Assembly (NCBI GenBank): GCA_033675265.1
Contig: JAUJYZ010000242.1
Location: 372,001 to 436,000, forward strand
Direction: 5' to 3'
DNA: 64,000 bases
DNA from: Actinostola sp. cb2023
Taxonomy: Eukaryota; Cnidaria; Anthozoa; Actiniaria; Actinostolidae
This document shows, piece after piece, positions 26,201 to 35,300 of the stretch. The stretch's first letter is position 1; each line of letters opens with the position of its first letter. Below the pieces are notes generated by a model. It worked only from the letters and a program-made list of their open reading frames with translations, made no database searches and had not been told where the DNA came from. The position numbers and the translations under genes were made by a program.

Positions 26201-29200
26201 TTTTTCCTATCTTCTTTACACTTTCATTTCATTTCAAATATACATTATTTTCTTACTAGCCATGTGCTCTAATTGTCGTAAAAAGCATAAAGCTGAGATG
26301 CTTTCAAGAGCTGATCGTCATGAACTAAAAACTCCTAAAGAAACTCCAGAGGAAAAAACAAGCTATGCGTTTAATATACATGGTTCAATTCCTACTGTAA
26401 CCATCTCCTCCTCCCCGGTCAGTCCCCGGGACAAACTTGGCTCTTTTGGGATTTTTTTCAAAACGTCCTCTCCCGGGGGTAGGTAGTGGGGTAGTAAAAA
26501 TATCTACCAGCGCAAAGACTGATGGGAGTATAAAAACGGGTGTCAAACTATGTGGATATCTCTCCATGATACTCCGACAGCTTTAATCTTTATTTATTAG
26601 TCACCTATTGCAGATTATTCTCCTAAGACGAATTTCTGTTTATTTGAAACCTTAGCAAAACTGTACAGTCTGTACACTGTCAGGAAAAAGACATAAAAAG
26701 CGCGGAACTTCTTCATTCCAGTGTTTCAAGCAGTTCAAGTATTTGCGGTTTTCTTCCTAGCGTGCATTTCCTTTAACTGCTCTCTGCGCTTCCCTTTTAT
26801 GTTTTATGGTGCTCGGCCATTTTTGGGGTAGGGTAGGGATGTGCCGCCATGATCCCAAAAACCTTACCCTATCCCAGACCTAAATACGGAAATTTTCCGT
26901 ACCCTATCCCAGACCTAAGCTTCAAAATCTATACCCTATCCCAGACGACCCAAGCTTCAAAATCAATACCCTATCACAGACTAAAATTGTTTGTGAACAA
27001 TTTGAAGCTAAGAATTTTTATTTTGCCGCTACGATCATTTATAAACATTAGAGAATTCAAATGATCGTAAAAATGCAAAAAGAATGAAAAATACTTGGTT
27101 CGCTGTAAAAAAAACACATACCCTATCCCAGACCTAAGCTTGAAAATCTATACCCTATCAATCGGGCGGCACATACGTACCCGTATAGCTTATATCGGGG
27201 AGTACCCCCGACCCTCCGACCCCCTCTTCGGGGGTTTCGGTACGTCCACGAGATGCTCCACAGGACGTAGAAGTAGTTTTGAATAAAGAACAAACATCTG
27301 ACATTTTGTAGTATGGCTTGGATGTCTTAGCAGCGGTCGCTCAAACAAATTGATATTTATGGCAAAGATAATTTACATGAAATGTACATGATACGGTACG
27401 CGATTGTGATACAAGCCGCTAATTTCGTTTAGATCTGGTTTAGTAAATCAGGGATTCTACAGTTAATAACTTCATCTGCTTAAGTTGTGGTTGATGTTGT
27501 TTAATTATTTGTTCGAGGTTTTTCAAGTTTCCTCGTTCACTTGTGATGTGAAACGTCACAGAATAAATGTCGAGCTCAGCGCTAAATTTCGTCACGTTAA
27601 TATTGAGAATCAAACACTTTTTACCTCTCGACCGCTTCCTTCTGCTTTTTATATCTTGTAGGACTCTTATTCTTCGATTAGGTTTAATTGTCCGATATTT
27701 GAAGAGTTGCAAATCCGAAAACCGGCCGCCAACCGATGAACCGGAAGTGATTTTACCTGATGACGAACGGTACTTTGTCGAGCTTCTCGCAACATCATTT
27801 AGCTTGGTCCGCAAAATGTTTTGGTACAAACTGTAAGTGCACCTCTATTGTGTTCGAATGAGGGGTATGAGTAGTTTGGATCTGGTGCCACTTTTACGAA
27901 ATATTGCTTTTTGTACCTGACCTGCTAATTTGCATATTTAGTGTGTTGTATTCCAAAATCCATTAAAAAATTTACTTACGAACATTTTACAAAGCTACAA
28001 CCCGGACTTGAAAGATAAAGCTCTCTTTTTAGTAATGGCAAGCATTTTGGACTATTTCCTTTCGCTAGAAAGGATTTTGAGCCGATTTGTCATTGACATA
28101 TTTTATTGTCGTTTTTCGGCCTCAGCGGACAACCAATATTTGACGGGCGATATTTCTTTGAAAATACAAAACTGTACCTAAAGGAATACATTTTTGAACT
28201 AGGTTCGGTAACCCTTTTCTATGCTGTAAAAATCAGCCGAAACTATTTTTCGCCCTGGAAGCGACTGGTCGGTTCTTACGTGCACAGCCTCTTAAAACTA
28301 CTGGCCCCAACGAGATCCCACGACAAGAGGCAGACCACACGAGAACTCGAGCCCACGGGCATTCAGAACTGTCAAGATTTCCATGGAAATCCCTTATATG
28401 GAATCGAAATTTCCTACGGCGTGATTAGGTCCAGAAAATCACTAAAAAATTCAAAATAGCTCAGGAGCGAATGGTTTAAACATTATTATTATTATTACTA
28501 ACTACAGTAACAGAGCCCAGTGCCACCATCCTACTTACAGATAGTCCAGTGTGACCATACTACCTACAGATAGTCCAGTGTTACCATACTACCTACAGAT
28601 AGTCCAGTGTGACCATACTACCTACAGATAGTCCAGTTCCACCATACTACTTACAGATAGTCCAGTGTTACCATACTACTTACAGATAGTCCAGTGTTAC
28701 CATACTACCTACATATAGTCCAGTGTCACCATACTACCTACAGATAGTCCAGTGTGATCATACTACCTACAGATAGTCCAGTTCCACCATACTACTTACA
28801 GATAGTCCAGTGTTACCATACTACTTACAGATAGTCCAGTTCCACCCTACTACTTACAGATAGTCCAGTGTCACCATACTAACTACAGATAGTCCAGTGT
28901 TACCATACTACCCACAGATAGTCCAGTGTCACCATACTACCTACAGATAGTCCAGTTCCACCATACTACGTACAGATAGTCCAGTGTTACCATATACTAC
29001 CTACATATAGTCCAGTGTCACCATACTACCTACAGATAGTCCAGTGTCACCATACTACCTACAGATAGTCCAGTGTCACCATACTACCTACAGATAGTCC
29101 AGTTCCACCATACTACTTACAGATAGTCCAGTGTCACCATACTACTTACAGATAGTCCAGTGTCACCATACTACCCACAGATAGTCCAGTGTGACCATAC

Positions 29201-32200
29201 TACCCACAGATAGTCCAGTGTGACCATACTACTTACAGATAGTCCAGTGTCACCATACTACCCACAGATAGTCCAGTGTGACCATACTACCTACAGATAG
29301 TCCAGTATCACCACACTACCCACAGATAGTCCAGTGTGACCATACTACTTACAGATAGTCCAGTGTCACCATACTACCCACAGATAGTCCAGTGTCACCA
29401 TCAGTGTTACCATACTACCTACAGATAGTCCAGTGTGACCATACTACCTAGCGATAGTCCAGTGTCACCATACTACCTACAGATAATCCAGTGTCACCAT
29501 ACTACCTACAGATAGTCCAGTGTTACCATACTAACTACAGATAGCCCAGTGTTACCATACTACCTAGCGATAGTCCAGTGTCGTCATACTACCCACAGAT
29601 AGTCCAGTGTGACCATACTACCCACAGATAGTCCAGTGTCACCATACTACCTACAGATAGCCAAGTGTTACCATATTATCTACAGATAGTGCAGTGCCAC
29701 CATACTACCCACTGATAGTCCAGTGTCACCATACTACTTACAGATAGTCCAGTGTCACCATACTACCTACAGATAGTCCAGTGTCACCATACTACCCACA
29801 GATAGTCCAGTGTGACCATACTACTTACAGATAGTCCAGTGTCACCATACTACCCACAGATAGTCCAGTGTCACTATACTACTTACAGATAGTCCAGTGT
29901 CACCATACTACCTACAGATAGTCCAGTGTCACCGTACTACCACCCACAGATAGTCCAGTGTGACCATACTACCTACAGATAGTCCAGTTCCACCATACTA
30001 CTTACAGATAGTCCAGTTCCACCATACTACTTACAGATAGTCCAGTGTCACCATACTACTTACAGATAGTCCAGTGTCACCATACTACCCACAGATAGTC
30101 CAGTGTGACCATACTACCTACAGATAGTCCAGTGTCACCATACTACCTACAGATAGTCCATTGTCACCATACTACCTACAGATAGCTAGTCCAGTGTTAC
30201 CATACTACCTACAGATAGTCCAGTGCTACCATACTACCTACAGATATTCCAGTGTTACCATACTACCTACAGATAGCCCAGTGTTACCATACTATCTACA
30301 GATAGTCCAGTGTTACCATACTACCTACAGATAGTCCAGTGTCACCATACTACCTACAGATAGTCCAGTGTCCACCATACTACCTACAGATAGCCCTTTG
30401 TTACCATACTATTACAGATAGTCCAGTGTACCATACTACCTACAGATAGTCCAGTGTGACCATACTACCTACAGATAGTCCAGTGTTACCATACTATCTA
30501 CAGATAGTCCAGTTGTAACATCAGACAAATTAGTAATACCTACAGATATGATTTCCAGTGTTACCATACTACCTACAGATAGTCCAGTGCTACCATACTA
30601 CCTACAGATGTCCCAGTGTTACCATACTACCTACAGATAGCCCAGTGTTTTCCATATATCTGCAGATAGTTGTGTTGATGTACCATACTACCTACAGATA
30701 GTCCAGTGTCACCATACTACCTACAGATAGTCCAGTGTTACCATACTACCTACAGATAGCCCTTTGTTACCATACTATCTGCAGATAGTCCAGTGTTACC
30801 ATACTACCTACAGATAGTCCAGTGTTACCATACTATCTACCCCCCCCCCCAGTGTTATCCCATACTATCTACAGATAGTCCAGTTCGTAACAATCAGACA
30901 AATTAAACAGTAATAACTGACAATATTAATGATTTTAGGAACTGGATCAAAGAACATCCAGAACAGTTTAAGTTTGATGTCTATCACACTTTCAAGGTAC
31001 GTCGTGTCCTTGGCTTTATCCACCACGGCGCTGAGGCAGGAATGCAGTGCATGTCTTTTCTTATAAATGTTTCCAAATTTGATTTTGTAAAGGTTGTTGA
31101 TGTGTCTGCCCGTAGAATAGAAAGTGAATGGAATGGAATGGAATGCAAATGGAATGGAATGGAATGGATGGAGGAATGGAATGGAATGGAATGGAATGGA
31201 AAATATTTGAAAGGAAATCAATATGCCTAATTGTTTTGCTGTAATAGAATAGAAACTATTATTTCATGAGAGTAGACACCTAACAGGTACAAAAAGTACT
31301 GACAAACAAGGAGTGGCCCTCCTAATTGTCCATGGGGCCCCCCCCCCCCCCCCCCCCCTGACACATATAATCCATGATTTAAATAACTAAATTCAAGTAT
31401 TCTCAAGAAATCGCTTTCTTGTCGTGCATGTGATCGTTGGTCATCTAAGCGGCCGGCACAGGGCGAAAAATGCACAACCAGGTGCGGCCTCTTCTTTGGT
31501 CACATGATGGAACTGGATACCCCGCTGAAAGTCTGTCCCTCGATGTGTATTATTTGGTACTATGGTATATACACATGAATTATGACTGATTTTCATCCTT
31601 GGAATAGAAATATACAAACATATGTGTAGTTCAGTTGTAAAGGATAATAACTTAATTTCTTTGGTCTTTTAGAATATCAGCTGTAAGAAATACTATTTCA
31701 AATTAAACTTACACAGTACAAGTAACATGTCATTTGTCGTGTCAAAAAACTGTGAAGAAAAACTGCTTAAAAAGCGCAATTTTTAATAATTTTTCACTCA
31801 AACTCGCTACGGCGAACATGTATACATTTTGTCTGCGCATGCGTTAGAATCATTCAGATTTGAAAGTGATTTGCCGCCATTTTCTTTGCAAATTGCACTG
31901 CGGTGGGAGATTTAGTGAGCGATCTTCGTCTCTAGAATGATGTTCAAGACAAAAATATTTGAAAGGAAATCAATAGTTTGCCTACTTTTGTTTTTGCTGT
32001 AGATCTTTTTTTTTCGTATAAGGGTCGTAGATGATAAAATATCAAGGAACAAAATCCGCCAAAACAAGGAGTTATCCTAAAACCAGCTACATTGTCCTTT
32101 GGGTTTATTCTCATCGAAGATGTTTTCAAGAGATACTTCACAGTGAACGTTAGTACTGACACATTGAAGGTCACATTCTGTGAATTTGAGTTCTCTACAT

Positions 32201-34633
32201 TCAAGTATTCTCAAAGTATTTTGCTCGGTTCAGTTGGGTATTTATGTTTTTTTTTGCACGTGTTTTCCTAACATTCCTACCTAAAGTACAATACTTATTA
32301 ACTCGTCCCCCAGCCGAAAAAAGCACAAATTGACTTATTCTAAGCTTCTTCTTTGCATTCGAGAACTTATTTTAAGCTGAAAAATTGTCCCTCGATGTGA
32401 GATCGTATTATTTTGGTACTATGGTATCAGTACACTGTATTTGTTATGATTATGACTGATTTTCATCGCTGGTGTATACCATATTACAAACACTCTATGT
32501 GTTGTAGTTCAGTTGTAAAGGATAGCTTAATTCTTCATTTTTTTTGGTCTTCTTAGAATATCAGCTGTAAGCCGTTTGATATAAGTTTGATTCACATTGA
32601 GTTTATATTCAGCATTGTGTTTGCGAATCGTTTATCTGAATTGGTGACGTGTCAAACTAAATAATAAGAAAACCTCTCTTAGTAGCTCACCCCCCAGCAA
32701 TTTTCTTCCGTGATTTATTGCTTCACTCATGCTACTAGTTTCGTAAGGTATTGTTTGTTGGAGTTGAAAAATTGTCCCTCTGCTTTGCGGTGGTTTGAAG
32801 TGTCCAAGTATCACTCATTCACCCGACTTCTCCGCAGGAATGTTGCCTTGTTTTGGCGGATTTTGTTCCCTTATACGGAAAAAAATATCAACAGCACCAC
32901 AAAAGTAGGCGGACTATTGATTTCCTTTCAATGATTTTCTAAAACTTCATTCACAAACATTAACATTGTGATGTAAATGTGCCAACCATTTCCACAAAAG
33001 CTTTTCACACGTTTTGTTTCAACAGCCAATCGATCTCTGGTTGGCACATCGTTGGCACATGAATGACAAAAGCTGAAGTATCGATTATGCAAATAGGTAC
33101 TTTGAAATCTGAATCCTAACGCATGCGCAGACAAAATGTACACATGCTGCTACGGCGGGGATTCGAACCAGGAACACTCCATTGCTAATCCCTTTACTTA
33201 CCACTATGCCATCAGGTAGTTCGATGGGTATCACGGAATTTGATTTACCTCTATCTTGGCATTCTTTTAATGCGTCATTGAATATTGTTTTTTGTTTAAT
33301 AAACAAATACAAAACTATTGCCATTTCAATAAACAAATTCCTCCCGAATAATTAATTCGTTTTAGAAGTAGTTCAAAGGCCTCCAATTCAGACTGGACGG
33401 GGTTTCAAGTCCTCGGCGAACCCCGTCCAGTCCTCATTGTTGGCCTTTAAACATTACATCAAGATGACGTCATCTAGAAGATCAACTTTCAATGCGCATT
33501 AAAGTCGAGATCCACTAGAGACAATTTTTATCATGATCTTTATTTGCCGGATATATTTGAATTCCTTTGGCCATTATTTGACTGAACAGTGGATGTTCGC
33601 GGCGCTATAACTATGGTCTTGCCCATCTGGTCTGGATAGAATACTAGGAAAGGAGACCGCGTAGCATTCTAAAAATAGATTTATTGAAATTAAGATATCC
33701 CAAGAAAGACTCCCTCTAAGTGCTTATGGTCTCTAAAGATACCCATGAAATTCTTTACTTGCCCTAAAGTTCTATCTGTTTCACTGGTGCTACGCTTGCA
33801 GCTCAGCTGGTAGAACATCGGTGATCAGTAATGAGGTTCGAGGGTTAGAATCCCATCAGGGTCAGATTTGATTTCTCTTTTTCCTTTCTTTCTATGGCTA
33901 ACGCTCAGAAGAACATGAATTAAGACCTCTTGTTCGATTGTCAGCCTTATCTTTATGTTGGCTGTTTATTGTGCAGTAAACTTACAGAAATCCTGTCACA
34001 GTGAAGTGAAGTTCAATCGTTTATTTGTTAACGGTGGGAGTTTCTGCTGGGCTAGTACGTATCATCCAACTACTGTACTGACAAATCATCATTTGTGCTT
34101 ACAATAGTTCCGGTCCAGAAAAGTCAGTAACAGTATCTATCAACGCAAATATAAGCGCAGAATAAGAGCCGTTATCTCACCGTATAAAAGGTCGAGCACA
34201 AACCCAATCAGAATAAGAACAGCAGTCAAAATGTTTGTTTGTGCTTGTGGTTATACGTTCAATAACCTCTACAACTCTGGTCCTTTTACTTAAAGCAGTG
34301 TCAGCTAGCCTCCGATGCAGACGATTCCGGTGTTTCTCTAGTTTGGAAGCATCTGCATCGGTAGCTAGTTTTCTCGGATAAAGAACGAGTCCGTGCCGTG
34401 GCTGTTCTAGGCTTTACTAAACTAATGTTGTTGTTTTTCAGAATGGCGAGGCTTGTGATATAACAGGGAATGTGGCCGATATCATACGTCAATCACGGTT
34501 TGCCAAGCACTTTGACGTGTCTCCTAAGGCTACGAGTATTGCCGAGCTACCTGACCCGTATGGAATTGCTGATCCATTCAAAGGTCTTGGCATAAAGACG
34601 TCTTGTTGCGGACCAAAATCCTGCTGCCAGTAA
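10911..34633 (+). CDS. AS3MT: Arsenite methyltransferase (AS3MT), eight exons, 5' exon outside window
   Basis: S-adenosylmethionine-dependent methylation of trivalent arsenic in the cytosol. Exons: 10911-11061, 11248-11384, 12429-12498, 13668-13749, 17215-17346, 23659-23748, 30911-30996 and 34442-34633 (stop TAA). Every intron has GT/AG ends and the reading phases join without a break. Motifs: YYGCGLVFP, the SAM-binding DLGSGSGRDC, GHVTGVDMT, SNCVVNL and GECIAGALWW (the two Cys that bind arsenic in the family), SRFAKHF and a Cys-rich end CCGPKSCCQ. The 312 visible residues plus a first exon like that at 53466 would total about 376, near the 375 of the human enzyme. Exon 30911-30996 uses an acceptor inside the minisatellite flank; the nearer AG at about 30948 gives the wrong phase. 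No earlier exon was found in 1-10910. Introns are packed with mobile DNA. Confidence 0.93.
11494..12206. mobile_element. Foldback/MITE in AS3MT intron
   Basis: The outer inverted pair AATAGAAAGATCCT (about 11495) and AGGATCTTTCTATT (about 12191) extends through a GTGAAATA match. A second inverted pair lies inside: CCGTAAAGTTCCGAAAGTAGC near 11735 against about 12150-12172, with TACTTTCGG-type motifs repeated through the middle. No coding capacity. Confidence 0.65.
12500..13078. other. AS3MT intron sequence, nothing recognised
   Basis: AT-rich intron sequence with no coding motif, tandem repeat or inverted repeat that I can support. Confidence 0.5.
13081..13368. mobile_element. 288-bp MITE with TA target site
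   Basis: Inverted ends CACCTATTC...GAATAGGTG are flanked by TA on both sides. The arms extend inward (CGAAAGCAACAAGCAAGAA against TTCTTGCTTGTTGCTTTCG). TA duplication and no coding capacity point to a Tc1/mariner-type MITE. An (ATT)n microsatellite follows at about 13470-13495. Confidence 0.75.
13860..14650 (+). pseudogene. Non-LTR retrotransposon 5' fragment
   Basis: Overlapping forward frames encode a basic, hydrophobic N-terminal region ending in LLECGDVHPHPGP-type sequence (FLECGDVHPHPGPDTTG near 14367-14412). A CGDVxxNPGP-type motif just before the endonuclease domain is common in invertebrate LINE ORFs and resembles a 2A-like motif. No endonuclease or RT follows; the sequence runs into the next repeat at 14683. 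A frame change lies at about 14216-14290. It is a truncated or broken copy in an AS3MT intron. Confidence 0.5.
14683..16224 (+). mobile_element. Helitron-like non-autonomous repeat, copy 2
   Basis: The same ends as copy 1: ACTCGGGCCC hairpin on the left, GCCCGAGT, palindrome ACGCTCATTGAGCGT and CTTGTT on the right. Internally a block of roughly 300 bp is repeated: CATCTATTGACAGAAA and CAATCGAGCCAGTCGAGTT recur at about 14950, 15120 and 15410, and GGCAAAAATACAATCGAAAT at 15355 and 15635. No long coding frame. It lies in an AS3MT intron. Confidence 0.6.
16525..16800. repeat. 34-bp minisatellite, about 8 copies
   Basis: The tandem unit contains CACACAGCCTGGGTTACCTG and TGAACCTTA(C/A). The first four copies carry TTACC at the unit junction and the later ones TTAAC, so variants are grouped in blocks, as expected from stepwise expansion. 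AS3MT intron. Confidence 0.95.
17783..19367 (+). pseudogene. THAP-domain DDE transposase, frameshifted
   Basis: Exon 1 (17783-17878) and exon 2 (from 18022) join in phase across a GT/AG intron. Together they give a THAP zinc finger: MVHCCCVKYC, then IWAKIIRR, then KVCSAHF (C2CH pattern). A Glu/Arg-rich linker follows. A frameshift near 18300-18320 leads into the transposase core: DEFLLVLMKLKLGLTN (helix-turn-helix region), VIIIDCTELK (first Asp), DSIMADKGFDI (second Asp) and, after a second frameshift near 19188, RIHIERAIGKVRRF (Glu). All three catalytic acids of a DDE_Tnp_4/HARBI1-like fold remain, but two frameshifts stop a full product here. It would cut and join the element ends in the nucleus. 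Confidence 0.85.
19674..20022. mobile_element. AT-rich perfect-looking palindrome (foldback MITE)
   Basis: The left arm (CAATACAATATAATATTATT ... GGTACC ... TATTGTATAC) is repeated in inverse on the right, with a short loop around 19775-19830. The right arm is interrupted by an 80-bp mini-hairpin (19908-19987); without it the arms pair almost fully. It lies between the two ISL2EU genes. Confidence 0.85.
19908..19987. mobile_element. 80-bp hairpin insert with 9-bp target duplication
   Basis: It begins TAGTCTCCTACGCAGCC and ends with the inverse. ATCAAGGTA occurs directly on both sides (19899-19907 and 19988-19996), and the left arm of the host palindrome shows the uninterrupted sequence. A 9-bp duplication is typical of Mutator-like elements. 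Confidence 0.85.
20130..20245. repeat. Short inverted repeat (MITE-like)
   Basis: TTTACCAAATCAGTTGGATA near 20137 is matched in inverse by TATCCACTGATTTGGTAAA near 20222, with GGCGC next to each arm. No coding capacity. Confidence 0.65.
20915..21080. repeat. Short inverted repeat (MITE-like)
   Basis: AAATTGCAGATG, TTTTGAGTTGTCTGTA and CTCTTA near 20920-20960 recur in inverse near 21025-21078. It lies just past the 3' end of the YqaJ gene. Confidence 0.7.
21089..23188 (-). CDS. SWIM zinc-finger / YqaJ-type nuclease protein of ISL2EU-like element
   Basis: Two minus-strand exons: 23188-22824 and 22391-21089, joined across a GTAAGT...CAG intron so that TGC AAA GCT GG|T GCT keeps frame. The junction completes a SWIM finger, CSCKAG then GHCNHMFALLY. 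Later come QRRLRLTASNFGRVL, HGKQNESLARTIY, ATPDGK, LIEIKCPYTW and YYAQVQGQLALSGL, the YqaJ viral-recombinase fold of PD-(D/E)xK exonucleases with its Glu-x-Lys. The product is about 555 residues if the first Met is used; MAAASGV further in is another possible start. In ISL2EU elements this gene accompanies the transposase; its exact role in transposition is not known to me. No frameshift is seen. Confidence 0.88.
23352..23520. mobile_element. MITE next to the ISL2EU right end
   Basis: TTATAACATAG at about 23353 and its inverse CTATGTTATAA at about 23508 bound a short region. It holds GTGCGTCCATTGAGTTATGG, nearly the ISL2EU TIR core, so it may be a non-autonomous relative. CAGAGCGCGCG also occurs twice. 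Confidence 0.55.
25297..25566 (-). CDS. Exon-like frame in left arm (unknown protein)
   Basis: An 89-codon minus-strand frame, mirrored at 27567-27836. It has a hydrophobic N-terminal part (HFLLLFISCRTLILRL), an acidic, proline-bearing middle (NRPPTDEPEVILPDDERYF) and an end KMFWYKL. A pyrimidine-rich stretch ending TCTTGTAG could be a splice acceptor inside it, and the frame runs into CTGTAAGTG, a consensus 5' splice site. This looks more like an exon than chance, but I do not recognise the protein. Confidence 0.35.
   Translation of the reverse strand: MSSSALNFVTLTLKIKHLLPLDHFLLLFISCRTLILRLGLIVRYLKSCKSENRPPTDEPEVILPDDERYFVELLATSFSLVRKMFWYKL
26142..26486 (+). CDS. Hypothetical frame in foldback loop
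   Basis: A 114-codon frame in the loop. It has a strongly hydrophobic segment (LLYTFISFQIYIIFLLAM), then CSNCRKKHKAEM and a charged, Ser/Pro-rich tail. It might be an exon of a captured membrane protein or chance. There is no family match by eye. Confidence 0.2.
   Translation: MGNGKINTPVTWAHVKSTNLFSYLLYTFISFQIYIIFLLAMCSNCRKKHKAEMLSRADRHELKTPKETPEEKTSYAFNIHGSIPTVTISSSPVSPRDKLGSFGIFFKTSSPGGR
26820..27240. repeat. TACCCTATCCCAGAC repeat block
   Basis: TACCCTATCCCAGACCTAAG-like units recur at about 26873, 26900, 26931 and 27118, with GGGTAGGGTAGGG near 26827 as an inverse. The block ends near GGGGAGTACCCCC. It looks like a short interspersed repeat that has expanded in place, inside the foldback loop. 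Confidence 0.6.
27567..27836 (+). CDS. Exon-like frame in right arm (mirror copy)
   Basis: The inverted copy of the frame at 25297-25566, the same length, with few amino-acid changes (for example LDRFLLLF here for LDHFLLLF). The same GTAAGTG follows the frame. Both copies staying open suggests either a recent duplication or correction between the arms. Confidence 0.35.
   Translation: MSSSALNFVTLILRIKHFLPLDRFLLLFISCRTLILRLGLIVRYLKSCKSENRPPTDEPEVILPDDERYFVELLATSFSLVRKMFWYKL
28500..30880. repeat. 29-bp minisatellite, about 80 copies
   Basis: The unit reads CCTACAGATAGTCCAGTGT then (T/C/G)ACCATACTA. Sequence variants (GTGTCACC, GTTCCACC, GTGTTACC) alternate in patterns. A run of ten C occurs near 30841. 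It lies in an AS3MT intron and ends only about 30-70 bp before the exon at 30911. There are no unique spacers, so it is not a CRISPR array. Confidence 0.97.
31120..31358. repeat. (TGGAA)n microsatellite and poly-C run
   Basis: TGGAATGGAA-type repeats run from about 31125 to 31200. A run of about 25 C lies at 31333-31358, flanked by ordinary intron sequence. Confidence 0.85.
31205..33160. repeat. Composite repeat: direct duplication plus large palindrome
   Basis: Segment 31205-31690 recurs in direct orientation at about 31955-32575 (shared TTTGAAAGGAAATCAATA, TAGTTCAGTTGTAAAGGATA, AGAATATCAGCTGTAAG). An inverted structure spans about 31800-33150: ATTTTGTCTGCGCATGCG against its inverse, and CAAAATCCGCCAAAACAAG against CTTGTTTTGGCGGATTTTG. 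The outer core is the one that ends the element at 9455-10780. No coding. Confidence 0.65.
33140..33215 (-). repeat. tRNA-derived SINE-like fragment
   Basis: On the minus strand TGGCATAGTGGTAAG resembles an A box and GGTTCGAATCC is a B box. The acceptor ends and T stem do not pair well, so I call a tRNA-derived retroposon remnant and not a tRNA gene. Confidence 0.5.
33365..33450. repeat. Short hairpin element
   Basis: AAGGCC...GACTGGACGGGGTT and its inverse AACCCCGTCCAGTC...GGCCTT form a hairpin of about 80 bp with a short loop. This is a mini-MITE in the last AS3MT intron. Confidence 0.7.
33785..33905 (+). repeat. tRNA-derived SINE
   Basis: CAGCTCAGCTGGTAGAACA (A-box-like) is followed by GAGGTTCGAGGGTTAGAATC (B-box-like, expanded). 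A T/C-rich tail comes after. Pairing is too poor for a functional tRNA. Confidence 0.6.
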
Positions 34634-34659
34634 ACATGTGTAATGACGCACATAAGAAC

Positions 34660-34857
34660 ATCGTAACTCGCTTTTACCATGCTAATGAGCAGATGGGTAA
34701 AATAACATGCTAATGAGCAGATGGGTAAAATAACATGCTAATGAGCAGATGGGTAAAATAACATGCTAATGAGCAGATGGGTAAAATAACATGCTAATGA
34801 GCAGATGGGTAAAATAACATGCTAATGAGCAGATGGGTAAAATAACATGCTAATGAG
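34660..34857. repeat. 28-bp minisatellite just after the AS3MT stop
   Basis: The unit is CATGCTAATGAGCAGATGGG plus TAAAATAA, in about seven copies. It begins roughly 40 bp after the stop codon, so it probably lies in the 3' UTR or just downstream. Confidence 0.95.
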
Positions 34858-35090
34858 GTGCGCGCGCGGCTACATATTTCTATGGCTCCGATAAATGCTC
34901 ACATTACTGAAGACGAAACTAAATTTACGCACAGAAATATTTAATATTTATCCAATGCTCCAGTTTTTATTTGTCGGCACTTTTATTTTCTCCCAATTGA
35001 GCGTTCAGCTTGTAGCGCACCTCAATAGCATCTTATTTTACTCACCCGCCATTAGCATGTTAAAAACGAGTTATTCGGTATACCTACAAT

Positions 35091-35300
35091 CCTGGACAAA
35101 ACTGTTGGGAATGTGCATATGCATGTATGTATTTCTATATTAACTGACACGTTCAAGACCGTGGGAACCCCCCTTACATCTCCAACCCCCCGTAACACCC
35201 CCTCTCCCCCTTGACAATGTTGCTCATGTCTTTCGTGCACATGTCTAGTCGTTTAAAAAAAAATGAAAAAAATAAAAATTCCCAACAGGTTTTGTCCAGG
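35091..35300. mobile_element. 210-bp MITE inside an LTR retrotransposon fragment
   Basis: CCTGGACAAAACTGTTGGGA at the left is inverted as TCCCAACAGGTTTTGTCCAGG-type sequence at the right, with one mismatch. No clear target duplication. It ends right where the gag frame on the minus strand is lost. Confidence 0.75.

Larger units (their letters stand above)
23813..28475. mobile_element. 4.7-kb foldback element with long arms, TTAA target site
   Basis: TTAA lies at 23809-23812 and 28476-28479. The inner ends CCCATTGACTCC and, inverted, ACCATTCGCTCC are similar. Two arms of about 1,060 bp (about 24842-25902 and 27252-28313) are inverted copies at roughly 95% identity or better by eye. The loop (25903-27251) holds other repeats. 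No transposase was recognised. TTAA suggests piggyBac-type mobilisation. It lies in an AS3MT intron. Confidence 0.75.

Noticed and set aside
28500..30880. CRISPR-like array of 29-bp repeats
   Set aside because: The units abut directly with no unique spacers, and the setting is an animal intron.
30940..30996. AS3MT exon starting at the AG at about 30948
   Set aside because: It puts NWIKEHPEQF out of phase with the preceding exon; the AG at 30910 keeps phase and an open frame.
33140..33905. Two tRNA genes (A- and B-box-like sequences)
   Set aside because: Acceptor and T stems do not pair and the boxes are distorted; they look like tRNA-derived retroposons.
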